A stretch of 27,311 nt of DNA from Burkholderiales bacterium (GCA_016791285.1 JAEUMX010000288.1:1-27311), one strand, 5' to 3'. Numbered from the stretch's first letter, positions 11,401 to 21,496 are shown. Program-made: numbers and translations. The notes: generated from the letters alone by a model not told the origin.

Positions 11401-11459
11401 GATGTCGGCGGCAATCGCTGGACAGGGTGCGATCGAGACGCCGACCGCGATGCTGCGCG

Positions 11460-11465
11460 ATTATA
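11460..11465 (-). promoter_or_regulatory. Candidate -10 box for the mdtABC operon
   Basis: A perfect TATAAT on the minus strand lies 60 bp upstream of the mdtA start, in the 108-bp gap after the NtrC-like gene. No convincing -35 hexamer is seen 16-18 bp upstream, so the promoter may be weak or activator dependent. Similar CTATAATCG boxes precede the kinase at 2189 and fbpC. Confidence 0.45.
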
Positions 11466-11508
11466 GCGACAGCGCGCACCGACCCGAGTTCGTCCCGCGC
11501 CGCGGGGG

Positions 11509-12924
<1,416 letters not shown>

Positions 12925-12928
12925 GGAC

Positions 12929-14371
12929 TCAGGCGCGCGGCAGGCGGATGCGCACCTCGGTGCCGCGCGGGGAAAGTTTATCGAAGGCGATGCTGCCGCC
13001 GTGCACGTCGCACACCTTCATCGCGAAGGGTATGCCGAGCCCGGTACCGAAACGCTTGGTCGACGGGCCCGGCGCGAGGTCTTTCGCGGTCGGTGAGAAG
13101 GGCATGCCGGCGCCTTCGTCGCAGATCGACAGGAAAGCTGCGTCGGCGGTTCCGTTCACCCGCACGGTCAGCGCTCCGGTGATCGGCGAGGCCTCGATCG
13201 CGTTCGACAGGAGCCCTTGCAGCGCCTGCTCGATCAGCTGCGGATCGGCCCTGATCTCGACGTCGTCCGGCCACCCTTCGCGCCGCAGCTGGAGCTCCTT
13301 CTGGTCGAGCTTGGGTTTGAGCATTTGCGCGACATTGTCGAGCAGGGCGGACAGCTTGCAAGGGGCGCGCTGGGGCGCGAGCGGGTGCAGGTAGTTGAGC
13401 AGCGACTGGGTCCAGCGGTCGAGCTTGTCCGCGGTCGAGATGATCCCGTGCAAGCCGTCGCGGATCTCGGGCGCGATCGGGGTCCGGCTCATGACCTGCG
13501 CGGTCGCGCGAATGCTCGCTAGCGGGTTGCGGATGTTGTGCGCCACCGCCGGCAGCAGGGCGCCGAGGGTGGCCTGCTTCTCGGCGCGCACGAGCGAGGC
13601 GCGGCTTTGTTCGAGGTCGGCGGCCATCCGGTTCACGGCCTGCGCCAGGCGTCGCAGCTCCTCGGCGCCGCCCTCCGGCAGCCGGTGTGTGAGCTCGCCG
13701 CTCGCGATCTTGTGTGTCGCCGACTCGAGCCGGGAGAGCGGCGCGACCACCTGGTGGGTGAGAAAGAGCCGTGACAGAACCAGCAGCGCCAGGGCGAGCA
13801 GGATGGGGATCACGAAGAGCAGCGGGGCGAGCACGTTCAGCGTGCCCAGCCGTTCCTGCCGTTCCGACTGCTGCAGGAGCAGCAGGCGCTCGATGGCGCG
13901 GAAGGCGTCCTCGTATTCGCCGAGCCCCTCGCCTTCGAGCTCGGCGTCGAAGATCTTCTGCCGCTGCAGCAGGCTCATCGTCGAGCGGCTCTCGAGGATG
14001 CCGTCGGACTGCTCCTTCACCGTCCGGTAGGCGGCCTCGAGGCGATTCATGGCCTCGCGCTCATGCCCGTTGAGCGGGGCGGCATGGATGCGGGCGAGGT
14101 GCTGTTCGATGCGCCGCTGGTACTGCTGGTATTGCTGCTGGGCGTAGGGGTCGTTGAGGAACGCGCCGTCGAAGACCTCCTTCACCTGCCGGTACAGGTT
14201 GCCGCGCATGTCCTGCACCTCGTTCACGATGCCGTTGATGCGGGCCGACTCCTTGGACGCCTGGCGCAGGAAGTACATGCCGGCGCCGCCGACCGCACCG
14301 GCGGCGAGCACCAGCGCGAGATACCCCATCGCGTACAGGAGCATCAGGTGCTTGAGGGATCGGTTGCGCAT
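12929..14371 (-). CDS. Membrane sensor histidine kinase, NtrB-like partner of the NtrC-family regulator
   Basis: With the start at 14371 the protein has 480 residues. TM1 is at about 10-34. A helical periplasmic sensor of roughly 140 residues rich in Gln, Arg and Glu resembles a four-helix bundle. TM2 lies at about 179-204, HAMP at about 205-255. The dimerisation domain has phospho-acceptor H278 in AVAHNIRNPLASIRAT, and the ATPase domain has N390 (LLSNAIEA), CDEGAGM (D418) and GTGLGIPFAMKV. An upstream ATG at 14503 is in frame but lies beyond the terminator at 14458-14484 and adds a low-complexity stretch, so MRNRSLKHLM was preferred. It forms an operon with the regulator, with a 4-bp gap. 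The ligand is unknown. Confidence 0.88.
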   Translation of the reverse strand: MRNRSLKHLMLLYAMGYLALVLAAGAVGGAGMYFLRQASKESARINGIVNEVQDMRGNLYRQVKEVFDGAFLNDPYAQQQYQQYQRRIEQHLARIHAAPLNGHEREAMNRLEAAYRTVKEQSDGILESRSTMSLLQRQKIFDAELEGEGLGEYEDAFRAIERLLLLQQSERQERLGTLNVLAPLLFVIPILLALALLVLSRLFLTHQVVAPLSRLESATHKIASGELTHRLPEGGAEELRRLAQAVNRMAADLEQSRASLVRAEKQATLGALLPAVAHNIRNPLASIRATAQVMSRTPIAPEIRDGLHGIISTADKLDRWTQSLLNYLHPLAPQRAPCKLSALLDNVAQMLKPKLDQKELQLRREGWPDDVEIRADPQLIEQALQGLLSNAIEASPITGALTVRVNGTADAAFLSICDEGAGMPFSPTAKDLAPGPSTKRFGTGLGIPFAMKVCDVHGGSIAFDKLSPRGTEVRIRLPRA

Positions 14372-14457
14372 CGCCGTCTCGGCCTGATCGAACTTATTGC
14401 CGGAAGCGGACGGCCCTCGGTGCGAGGGTGGCAGGGAAGGGGCTTGCGGCGGCCAAT

Positions 14458-14484
14458 AAAAAAGCCGGGCTTTTGCGCCCGGCT
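14458..14484 (-). terminator. Rho-independent terminator of the AcoR-like regulator gene
   Basis: On the minus strand an 8-bp stem (AGCCGGGC / GCCCGGCT, 14463-14470 and 14477-14484) with a 6-nt loop is followed by six T residues (A-run 14458-14463 on the plus strand). It separates the AcoR-like gene, which stops at 14586, from the kinase operon and argues for the later kinase start. The rest of the 214-bp gap shows no gene. Confidence 0.85.
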
Positions 14485-14585
14485 CTGAATGGAGAACTAT
14501 CATGAAAGCGTGCTGAGAAGCTCACAACACGCACTGGGGAGTGTATCAAACCTGCGTCCGTGAAGGGTGTCGAAGTCCGGTTTTT

Positions 14586-16553
14586 TTAGCGCTGCAGCTT
14601 GCGGTAGAGCGTGTTGCGGCTGATGCCGAGCTCGCGCGCCGCAGCCGAGATATTGCCACGGTGGAATTCCACCGCGCGCTGGATCGCGCTCGCCTCGAGG
14701 TCGTCGAGGCTGCCGGTCGCAATCGGCTCCGCACCCCGCATCTCTGCCTGGATGGCCTGCGGCGGCAGGGCAAGGGGCGATCCGGCGTCGCCGAACTCCT
14801 CCAGAAAGTCGTCGGGCAAGTGGTGGCGGGTGATGAGGCCGTCGTCGTCCACCATGGCGAGCGCGGTGCGCAGCAGGTTGTGGAGCTGCCGCAGGTTGCC
14901 GGGCCAGGAGTGGTGGCGGAAAAGCTCCATCACCTCGGTGCTGATCTCGATGTGCTCGCCGCGCCGCGCCTCCCCTTCGAGGAGTCTGCGCACGAGCGCC
15001 GGCAGATCGGTGCGCTCCCGCAGCGGCGGCAGCGTCACGACGAGCCCGTTCAGGCGGTAGTAGAGGTCCTCGCGGAACTGCCCCCGGGCGATGAGCTCGC
15101 GCAGCTTGCGATGGGTGGCGCACACGAGCCCGACATCGACCGGATAAGCGCGGGTGCTTCCCAGCGGTGTGATGGTCCGCTCCTGCAGCACGCGCAGCAG
15201 CCGCGCCTGCAGCGAGAGCGGCATGTCGCCGATCTCGTCTAAGAAGAGGGTCCCGCCGTCCGCCTGCAGGATCTTGCCGGGCGCGCCCTTGCGCCGGGCA
15301 CCGGTGAACGCGCCCTCCTCGTAGCCGAAGAGCTCGGACTCGATCAGCCCCTCCGGAATGGCCGCGCAGTTGACCGCGACGAAGGGGTTGTGGCGGCGCG
15401 GACCGTCCTCGTGCAGCGCCTTCGCGAACCACTCCTTGCCGGTACCGGTTTCTCCCTGGATCAGCACCGGAATGTCGCGCCCCAGGACTCGCCGCACCTT
15501 GGTGACCGCCACGGCGATGCGGGGGTCGCCCGAGTTGAGATAGTCGAGCGACGGTCCGTTGGCGCGGCGATTGGCGTCCACCCGCGCCGGCGCGCGCTTG
15601 AAATCCTCCAGCGGCACGACCTTGCCCTTGGCCGGCCCGTGCATCTGCACCTTGGCGAAGACCCGCACCCCGGTATGCATGGTGAGCGTCATCAAGCCAT
15701 CCTGGCGTGCGCGCGGCAGCGCCATGTGCATCGGGATGTCGAACAGCGAATCGAAGGTGTGCTTGGACAGTTCGAGCAGTGTCGACCCGAGCTGAAAGAC
15801 GCCGCTGCGGTTGCCCGACACGAAGCGGCCGTCCGGCGTGAACGCCACGATGCCCTCGCACAGCGTGCCGATGAATTCCGGCCGGGCGTGGAAGTGTACG
15901 AGCAGGAGCCCTGGAAACTGCTCGCGGAAGAGGTGGTTCTCGATCATCTGCGCCGACATGCGAACGAGTGCGAGGGTGTGCGGCTGATGGCCGCGGTGGT
16001 CCGACGACACGTCCAGCGCACCGATCACGTTGCCGAAGGGATCGAGGATCGGGGACGCCGAACATGCAAGAAAGTGGTTGGCCGGGAAAAAATGCTCCGA
16101 GCCGTTGACCGAGACCGCCTTTGCCTCGACCAGCGCGGTGCCGATGGCGTTGGTGCCGTTGTGATCCTCGTCCCACATCACCCCGGGCTGCAGGGCGACT
16201 TGATGAGCCCGCGCAACGAAGTCGTCGTCGCCGAGGGAATGCAGGATCATCCCTTTCGCATCGGTGAGAATCACCATGCTTTCGGTGTGGGCGATCTGCT
16301 CGTACAGGGTTTCCATGACGGGCTGCGCGCGCGCGGTGAGCAGATGGCTTTGCTCCCGCAACTGGCGCAGCCGGGCCGATTCGACCGGCTCGAAGACGGG
16401 GCGGGCGCCGGCGTCGAGCCCGGCATCGAGACAGCGCCGCCACGAGCGCTCCACGGCTTCGGGTATGCTGCCCGGCGGCAGGCTGCCGCGGTCGAAGAAG
16501 AACTTGCGCGCAGCCGCGATACGCCCGCCGCTGTCGCCGTTGCCTGCGTCCAT
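14586..16553 (-). CDS. AcoR-like sigma-54-dependent transcriptional activator (GAF-AAA+-Fis)
   Basis: The 655-residue protein has the AcoR family layout. An N-terminal GAF-like sensor lies at about residues 65-210 ([33 protein letters not shown], a family signature). A PAS-like region follows at about 225-300. The AAA+ domain at about 335-565 has Walker A GETGTGKE (367-374), an intact GAFTGA loop (414-419) and Walker B LFLDE (436-440). A C-terminal Fis helix-turn-helix (about 628-653) contains [21 protein letters not shown]. There is no receiver domain, so it should be activated by ligand binding. The start at 16553 is preceded by a strong AGGAGGAGG ribosome site (16558-16566); an in-frame ATG at 16610 has no such site. 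It is divergent from the porin, and a sigma-54-type promoter precedes the pedF-like operon downstream, which makes that operon its likely target. Confidence 0.92.
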   Translation of the reverse strand: MDAGNGDSGGRIAAARKFFFDRGSLPPGSIPEAVERSWRRCLDAGLDAGARPVFEPVESARLRQLREQSHLLTARAQPVMETLYEQIAHTESMVILTDAKGMILHSLGDDDFVARAHQVALQPGVMWDEDHNGTNAIGTALVEAKAVSVNGSEHFFPANHFLACSASPILDPFGNVIGALDVSSDHRGHQPHTLALVRMSAQMIENHLFREQFPGLLLVHFHARPEFIGTLCEGIVAFTPDGRFVSGNRSGVFQLGSTLLELSKHTFDSLFDIPMHMALPRARQDGLMTLTMHTGVRVFAKVQMHGPAKGKVVPLEDFKRAPARVDANRRANGPSLDYLNSGDPRIAVAVTKVRRVLGRDIPVLIQGETGTGKEWFAKALHEDGPRRHNPFVAVNCAAIPEGLIESELFGYEEGAFTGARRKGAPGKILQADGGTLFLDEIGDMPLSLQARLLRVLQERTITPLGSTRAYPVDVGLVCATHRKLRELIARGQFREDLYYRLNGLVVTLPPLRERTDLPALVRRLLEGEARRGEHIEISTEVMELFRHHSWPGNLRQLHNLLRTALAMVDDDGLITRHHLPDDFLEEFGDAGSPLALPPQAIQAEMRGAEPIATGSLDDLEASAIQRAVEFHRGNISAAARELGISRNTLYRKLQR

Positions 16554-16927
16554 GGTGCCTCCTCCTGAGGCTCGCTGAGTGTATTTCTTATAAGACGCGT
16601 ACTGTAACACCCGCCTCAGGCGCTGACAAACCGCCGTCGGCGTGGTCTTACCCGTTCATTCATAAAGCATTTTCGTCCAGAGGGATGATTGCGGGCGAGA
16701 CCGGTCGGGAGGGGCTTCGCTGATCCGCTTCGGCGCGCTCATCTTTGCGCAGGTGCAACATGATTCCGGCCGTTGAGGGGCTGGTTGTGGCTTTTCCGCA
16801 ACAAATTCATCCCGATTTTCGCGCAAATCACTGTCACTTCGTTGACATGTTGACACTCGCCATACGAGCATGACTGTGCCTGTCGGCAGGTTTCTTCGTC
16901 AACATTACAACTCATGGAGATTTTCTG
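16554..16927. other. 374-bp divergent intergenic region between the AcoR-like gene and the porin
   Basis: No gene is supported here. The region is clearly more AT-rich near the porin. It contains the AcoR-like ribosome site (16558-16566), a perfect 10-bp palindrome TCTTATAAGA (16586-16595) that includes a minus-strand TATAAG usable as -10 for the regulator, and a GTTGACA direct repeat near the porin, listed separately. A poor GG-N10-GC match near 16707 was not accepted as a sigma-54 promoter. Confidence 0.6.
16841..16855 (+). repeat. Tandem GTTGACA direct repeat upstream of the porin (possible -35 or operator)
   Basis: GTTGACA occurs at 16841-16847 and again at 16849-16855 with an 8-bp period. 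An inverse copy, GTCAAC, occurs at 16898-16903. Each direct copy contains a perfect TTGACA -35 hexamer, but no good -10 lies 16-18 bp downstream. The repeat could be part of the porin promoter or a regulator half-site array. Confidence 0.4.
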
Positions 16928-18313
16928 ATGCTGAAGCACAAAAGGCTGAGCTTGGCCGTGGCCGGCGCGCTGGCTCTGGCCGGCGCATCGACGGCCAACG
17001 CCGGTATCGGCTTCAAGGCGGGGGAGTGGGATATCGACTTCTCCGGTAACGTCAACGGCTTCGCCACCTACAACGACTGCGCCTCAACGGGTACTCAGAT
17101 TGTCGGGGGTGTTGTCACCCCTCGACCAGCTGTCGCAGGTGGTCTCGCCTGCGCAGAAGTGGGTAACACTAAGAACAGCTCGACCTCGATCGAATCGGGC
17201 CTGCTGCCGAGCGCGCTGGTGTTCTCGGCCAAATCGCGCCAGGCGAACATGGACGTGGGTGTCACGATCGGCCTGTATCCGACCCTTCGCACCTTCGGTC
17301 TCGGCGACAGCAACAACGGCTCGCTGGGTAACTCCAGCATCAACGTGCGGCAGAACTTCCTGACCTTCGGCGATGCCAGCTGGGGTACGGTCAAGGTGGG
17401 TCGCGACATCGGCATCTTCGGCTCGGATGCGATCCTGTCCGACATGACCCTGCTGGGTGTGGGTTCCGGCGCGGCGTTCCTGGGCGGCAACACCACGCTC
17501 GGCCGCATCGGCGTGGGCTATATCTACACCGACTGGATTCCGCAGATCTCCTACACCTCGCCGAGCTTCGCCGGCTTCCAGTTCGCGGGCGGCATGTTCC
17601 AGACCTTCAACACCTACGACGCAATCCTTGGCGTCGACCGGAACGCGGCTGGTCTCAGCGCTGCCAACACTCCGGGATGGCAGGCGAAGGTGAGCTTCGA
17701 GGACAAGTTCAACATCGTCGAGGGCGATCCGCTCGGCTTCAAGGCATGGGCGGGCTACATGTACAACTCGCCCGAGTCCGCCGGGACCACCGGCACCTTC
17801 AACGGCGCGTTCATTCCGTCCGGTCTGAGCGCCGACGGCAACGCCTGGGAGATCGGTGCGCGCGCCAATATGTGGGGCTTCGAGCTGGTCGGCTACTACT
17901 ACGATGCCGACGGCATCGGCACCACCGCGATCGGCAGCCAGGCCGTGTCGTACGTCTGCGCGGCGGTCACGGGGTGTCCGAACGGCGTCGGCGGCTCGCT
18001 CGAGTCGCGCAAATCCGACGGCTATTACGGGCAGATCACGTATAAGTTCCAGGACCTGAAGGTCGGCTACAGCTATGGCCAGTCGAACCTGAAATTGGCG
18101 GGCAACGAGGGGACGACCGCGGTCGCCGGCAGCTTCAACGCCGCCAACCCCGATCTGCTGCGGTCGAACAGCTCGAACGTGGTCGGCGTGTACTACTCGC
18201 TCACCAAGAGCTTGAACCTGGTAGGCGAGTGGATCAGGACCGAATCCAAGTCCCAGGGCGGCAACAGCTACAACGACAACGGCTTTGCGCTGGGCGCGAT
18301 CCTGTTCTTCTGA
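16928..18313 (+). CDS. Outer-membrane porin (Gram-negative general porin-like)
   Basis: The 461-residue protein begins with a typical Sec signal peptide (MLKHKRLSLAVAGALALAGASTANA, cleavage after about residue 25). It continues as alternating amphipathic strands with many Gly and aromatic residues (WDIDFSGNVNGFATYN, WGTVKVGRDIGIFG, YYSLTKSLNLVGEW) and ends in ALGAILFF, whose terminal Phe is the usual BAM assembly signal. It should form a beta-barrel channel. GGAGA at 16916-16920 is the ribosome site. The gene stands alone, with its own terminator, between the AcoR-like regulator and the PQQ-alcohol-oxidation accessory genes. A role in uptake of the alcohol or related substrate is therefore plausible but inferred. 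Confidence 0.88.
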   Translation: MLKHKRLSLAVAGALALAGASTANAGIGFKAGEWDIDFSGNVNGFATYNDCASTGTQIVGGVVTPRPAVAGGLACAEVGNTKNSSTSIESGLLPSALVFSAKSRQANMDVGVTIGLYPTLRTFGLGDSNNGSLGNSSINVRQNFLTFGDASWGTVKVGRDIGIFGSDAILSDMTLLGVGSGAAFLGGNTTLGRIGVGYIYTDWIPQISYTSPSFAGFQFAGGMFQTFNTYDAILGVDRNAAGLSAANTPGWQAKVSFEDKFNIVEGDPLGFKAWAGYMYNSPESAGTTGTFNGAFIPSGLSADGNAWEIGARANMWGFELVGYYYDADGIGTTAIGSQAVSYVCAAVTGCPNGVGGSLESRKSDGYYGQITYKFQDLKVGYSYGQSNLKLAGNEGTTAVAGSFNAANPDLLRSNSSNVVGVYYSLTKSLNLVGEWIRTESKSQGGNSYNDNGFALGAILFF

Positions 18314-18351
18314 TCGCAACGCCAGGCAGACAGAAAGTCTCTTTATCCAGG

Positions 18352-18380
18352 CGGCGCCGGCAACGGCGCCGTTTTTTTTT
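18352..18380 (+). terminator. Strong rho-independent terminator after the porin
   Basis: A perfect 8-bp stem CGGCGCCG (18352-18359 and 18364-18371) with a stable GCAA tetraloop is followed by nine T residues (18372-18380). It lies about 40 bp after the porin stop and isolates the porin transcript from the pedF-like operon. The rest of 18314-18599 has no gene, only the sigma-54-type promoter. Confidence 0.95.
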
Positions 18381-18540
18381 CGCTGTTGCATCCCGCGACA
18401 CCTGAGAAGTTTTGAAGCAGACCACGCACCGGCGGCGCGCCGCGGTTCGCCGCTCTGGTCCCGGGTTGGCCCGCTGAAAGCCTTGCTGCGATTGGCATCG
18501 AGAGCGAGATCGCGACCCCGGGGCGCTTGGCGTGGAGCTA

Positions 18541-18555
18541 GGCACGGCAAGTGCA
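18541..18555 (+). promoter_or_regulatory. Sigma-54 (RpoN) -24/-12 promoter of the pedF-like operon
   Basis: GGCACG at 18541-18546, four spacer bases, then GTGCA at 18551-18555 match the TGGCACG-N4-TTGCA consensus at nearly every position. The invariant GG (18541-18542) and GC (18553-18554) are exactly 10 bp apart. Transcription would start near 18566, 34 bp before the GTG start. An AcoR-like activator is encoded nearby. A possible activator site, TGT-N11-ACA, lies at 18384-18400, but it is weak evidence. Confidence 0.72.
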
Positions 18556-18599
18556 GACAAACGGCCCGATCCGATTCGCACAACCTTGAGGAGACAACC

Positions 18600-19031
18600 G
18601 TGAAAGCTCGCATCCTTCGCATCGCATGCTCATCAGCCGCCGCCGGCACGCTCGCCCTGGCGGCGACGCTCGCCCTCGCCCACGGCGACGTGACCCCGCA
18701 GGCAGTCGACACCAAGGGACTCAAGCCGATCGGTGAAAAATGGGTGGAGGTGAACCCATACCGCGGCGACAAGCTCGCCATCCAGATCGGCAGCTCGGCC
18801 TACAACCAGAACTGCGCGCGCTGCCACGGCCTGGAAGCCGTGTCGGGCGGCATCGCGCCGGACCTGCGCTACCTGCCCGAAGGCAAGGAGGGAGACGAGA
18901 TCTACGTGATGCGCGTGCGCCAGGGCGCGGTGCGCGATGGCCGCGTCTACATGCCGAAGTTCGAAGGGGTCCTCTCGCAAGAGGCGCTGTGGACGATACG
19001 CGCCTACCTCGACACCGTGCAGCAGCAATGA
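18600..19031 (+). CDS. pedF: Cytochrome c-550, PedF-like
   Basis: The 143-residue protein starts at GTG 18600, with GAGGAG (18588-18593) six bases upstream. A signal peptide (about residues 1-27, cleaved near ALA-HGDVTP) exports it to the periplasm. A single haem c site, CARCH (72-76), is present, with M118 in VYMPKFEG as likely axial ligand. HGDVTPQAVDTKGLKPIGEKWVEVNPYRG is typical of the PedF family. PedF-like cytochromes accept electrons from PQQ-dependent alcohol dehydrogenases (PedE/PedH/ExaA type) and pass them towards the terminal oxidase. The stop overlaps the start of the next gene (ATGA). It is the first gene of an operon behind a sigma-54-type promoter. Confidence 0.85.
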   Translation: MKARILRIACSSAAAGTLALAATLALAHGDVTPQAVDTKGLKPIGEKWVEVNPYRGDKLAIQIGSSAYNQNCARCHGLEAVSGGIAPDLRYLPEGKEGDEIYVMRVRQGAVRDGRVYMPKFEGVLSQEALWTIRAYLDTVQQQ

Positions 19032-19903
19032 GCCTGTACCGACTGGATCGCCGTGCCCGCGTGCACGGCTTTTTTTTGCTCGCGGTCACGCTGGCGGCGA
19101 TGCTGGCCTCGGGTCTGGCGAGCGCCGCACCCGACGCGGCCGGAGGCTTGCAACAGTTGCAGACGCCGGGTCGCATCCGGGTCGCGGTGTACAAGGATTT
19201 TCCGCCGTACTCCAACGCGGGCGAAGGCATCGACGTCGACATCGCGAAAGCGCTGGCGGCGCGTCTTGGCGTGGCGCTCGACCTGATGTGGGTGCAGGCC
19301 TCCGACGAGAAGATGGAGGACGACCTCCGGAACGCGGTGTGGAAGGGGCACTACCTGGGCGGCGGTACGGCGGACGTCATGCTGCACGTGCCGGTCGACC
19401 CGCAGTTCGCGGCGCGCAACGACAAGGTCAGGATTTTCGGCGGCTATCAGCGCGAGAGCCTGCAGATCGCCCACGACACCAGGAAGCTGCCGGAGCTCGC
19501 GAGCGTCGACGATTTCGTCGGGAAGCCCGTCGGCGTCGAAATGGCGACCGCGCAGGATTCGTTTCTGCTCGGCGCCCTCGGCGGTCGCCTGCAGCCGACG
19601 GTGGTGCATTTCCGGGGCGCGCCGGAGGCGATGGCAGCCTTGCGCCGCGGCGAGGTGGTCGCGGTGATGGCGCAGCGCGCCGAGCTGGAGGATGGCTTGC
19701 GGGGCGCCAACCGCGAGGTGTTCGTGATCAGCAGCATTCCCACGCCCGGGCTCTCGCAGCGCGGCTGGATCGTCGGCGCCGCGGTGAAGGCGGAGAATGC
19801 GGCGCTCGCTGCCGAGGTGGACGCGGCGCTCACGGCCATGCTGGAGGACGGGACGATCGCCGGCATCTTCAAGCGGCACGGCATCACGCAGTTCCGTCCC
19901 TGA
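19028..19903 (+). CDS. Quinoprotein dehydrogenase-associated periplasmic binding protein (MoxJ/XoxJ-related)
   Basis: The 291-residue protein has a signal sequence (hydrophobic about 14-30, cleavage near ASA-AP). A family 3 solute-binding fold follows, with the opening motif GRIRVAVYKDFPPYSNAGEGIDVDIAKALAARLG. TADVMLHVPVDPQFAARNDKVRIFGGYQRESLQIA and SVDDFVGKPVGVEMATAQDS resemble the quinoprotein-associated subgroup. No ABC permease or ATPase is next to it. Members of this subgroup (MoxJ, XoxJ) are thought to help maturation or activity of PQQ dehydrogenases rather than import. It overlaps the cytochrome by 4 bp. Confidence 0.8.
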   Translation: MSLYRLDRRARVHGFFLLAVTLAAMLASGLASAAPDAAGGLQQLQTPGRIRVAVYKDFPPYSNAGEGIDVDIAKALAARLGVALDLMWVQASDEKMEDDLRNAVWKGHYLGGGTADVMLHVPVDPQFAARNDKVRIFGGYQRESLQIAHDTRKLPELASVDDFVGKPVGVEMATAQDSFLLGALGGRLQPTVVHFRGAPEAMAALRRGEVVAVMAQRAELEDGLRGANREVFVISSIPTPGLSQRGWIVGAAVKAENAALAAEVDAALTAMLEDGTIAGIFKRHGITQFRP

Positions 19904-19999
19904 TGGGGCATCGCCCAGGAACTATTCCCGGGCGTTTGCATTCATAATCGCGCCACGGCGGCCAGTCCCGCGCCCGCCGTCGCGTTCCCCCGAACCCCT

Positions 20000-20953
20000 A
20001 TGATCACGATCCCCGCCCTGCGCGCCGTTGCTTTTGCGCTTGTTGTCGGCGCCGCGAGCCATGTGAGCGCAGCGCCTTTCGCCTATGTGCCGAACGAAAA
20101 ATCGGGCACAGTCTCCGTCATCGACACCTCGAACGACAAGGTCGTCGGGGAGATCCCTGCCGGGAAGAAGCCGCGCGGGCTCGCCGTCAGCCTCGACGGC
20201 AAGGAGCTCTACGTCAGTGATCAGCCGGACAACATGCTGGTGGTGCTCGACCTCGAAAAGCGCACACCGGTCGGCAAGATAGAACTCGGAGAATCGCCGG
20301 AAGGGGTCAGCATCTCGGCGGACGGCAAATGGATCATCGCCGCGAGCGAGATCAGCAACGCGGTGTCCTTCATCGACACAGGCACCCGGAAGAAGGTGTT
20401 CAGCGTGAAGACCCAGGGCAAGAATCCGGAGCATGCCGTGTTCAGCCCCGATGGCAAGTGGGTGTACGTCAGCGCGGAGGAGGCCGACACGGTCGACATC
20501 ATCGACGTCGAGAAGCGCGCCGAGGTGAAAGCCGTGAAGGTCGGCGACCGGCCGCGCGGCATCGGTTTCCTGCCCGATGGCAGCCGTGCCTATGTGGCCT
20601 CGGAGGTCGCGAGTCAGGTGTATGTCATCGACACCGCGACCCAGGAAGTGGTCGCGAAGGTGAAGCCCGGCAATTTCTCCAACGGAGTTGCCGTACGGCC
20701 CGACGGCAAGCGCGTTTTCATCTCCAACGGCAAGGACGGCACGGTGTCGGTGATCGATACCGCGACCAATACAGTCGTGGCGACGATTCCGGTCGGCAAA
20801 CGACCGTGGAACATGGCCATCACGCCGGACGGCAAGAAGCTCTACGTCGCCAACGGCAAATCCAACTCCGTGTCCGTGATCGACACCGAAACCTATCAGC
20901 CCGTGAAGGAAATCCCGGTCGGCGATACGCCCTGGGGTGTCGTGATCCGGTGA
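20000..20953 (+). CDS. Periplasmic YVTN beta-propeller protein, PQQ-catabolism-associated type
   Basis: The 317-residue protein has a signal peptide (cleavage near HVSA-APFAYV, about residue 24). Seven repeats follow, built on YVxN...GTVSVIDT...VVxxIPVGxxPxGxxxxPDGK, which should form a closed beta propeller. The best-preserved repeats are near the C terminus (FISNGKDGTVSVIDTATNTVVATIPVGKRPWNMAITPDGKKLYVANG, in part). This family repeatedly co-occurs with PQQ-dependent alcohol dehydrogenases; its exact function is not known. It lies 96 bp after the binding protein gene, and the next gene starts within its stop codon region. Confidence 0.85.
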   Translation: MITIPALRAVAFALVVGAASHVSAAPFAYVPNEKSGTVSVIDTSNDKVVGEIPAGKKPRGLAVSLDGKELYVSDQPDNMLVVLDLEKRTPVGKIELGESPEGVSISADGKWIIAASEISNAVSFIDTGTRKKVFSVKTQGKNPEHAVFSPDGKWVYVSAEEADTVDIIDVEKRAEVKAVKVGDRPRGIGFLPDGSRAYVASEVASQVYVIDTATQEVVAKVKPGNFSNGVAVRPDGKRVFISNGKDGTVSVIDTATNTVVATIPVGKRPWNMAITPDGKKLYVANGKSNSVSVIDTETYQPVKEIPVGDTPWGVVIR

Positions 20954-21489
20954 GGTCGGAAGGGCGCTACACCGGCACTGCGATCCTGCTGCACTGGGTG
21001 ATCGCGCTGCTGGTGTTCGTGCTCATCGGTCTTGGCTGGTTCATGGTCGACATTCCGAAGAACACCCCCGAGCGCAGCTACTTCTACAACCTGCACAAGT
21101 CCATCGGCCTTACCACGTCTTTTTTTATCCTGCTGCGCATCGCGTGGCGCCTGACGCACGTGCCGCCGCGGCTTCCGGCAACGCTCAAGGAGTGGGAAGC
21201 GGCGGCCGCCACCTGGACCCACCGGCTGTTGTACGTTTGTCTCATCGTGATGCCGCTGTCGGGCTACATCGCCTCCAACTTCACGAAGTTCGGCGTGAAG
21301 TATTTCGGCATCGAGCTCCCGCCCTGGGGGCCGGAGGACAAGACCCTCTACGGCATCTTCAACACCGTCCACGTGTTTACTTCGTACCTGTTCGTGGTGC
21401 TGATCGCTCTGCACGTCGCGGGCGCCTTCAAGCACCTCTTCGTGGACCGCGACTCGGTGTTTCAACGGATGCTGCCCGGGCGCGGCTGA
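20950..21489 (+). CDS. Cytochrome b561
   Basis: The 179-residue protein has four membrane helices and the four haem-b histidines of the bacterial cytochrome b561 family: H15 (LLHW), H49 (NLHKSIG), H141 and H155 (VHVF...ALHVAGAFKH). RRLTHVPP-like and WTHRLLY motifs fit as well. The GTG at 20950 overlaps the TGA of the propeller gene. It is the only start that keeps H15, because the next Met is in the first helix. Such proteins exchange electrons between quinone and a periplasmic partner, so here it may connect alcohol oxidation to the quinone pool (inference). It converges on fbpC with a 7-bp gap and no visible terminator. Confidence 0.88.
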   Translation: MRSEGRYTGTAILLHWVIALLVFVLIGLGWFMVDIPKNTPERSYFYNLHKSIGLTTSFFILLRIAWRLTHVPPRLPATLKEWEAAAATWTHRLLYVCLIVMPLSGYIASNFTKFGVKYFGIELPPWGPEDKTLYGIFNTVHVFTSYLFVVLIALHVAGAFKHLFVDRDSVFQRMLPGRG

Positions 21490-21496
21490 CGGATCT

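Noticed and set aside
14372..14503. Upstream ATG at 14503 as start of the NtrB-like kinase
   Set aside because: It precedes an intrinsic terminator (14458-14484) on the same strand and adds a segment unlike any kinase N terminus. The start at 14371 gives a normal first membrane helix.
16554..16610. Upstream ATG at 16610 as start of the AcoR-like regulator
   Set aside because: No ribosome site, and the extension covers the AGGAGGAGG sequence that clearly serves the ATG at 16553.
16705..16721. GG-N10-GC element as a sigma-54 promoter for the porin
   Set aside because: Only the invariant dinucleotides and a few other positions agree, and the site is over 200 bp from the gene. A GC-rich sequence gives such matches by chance.
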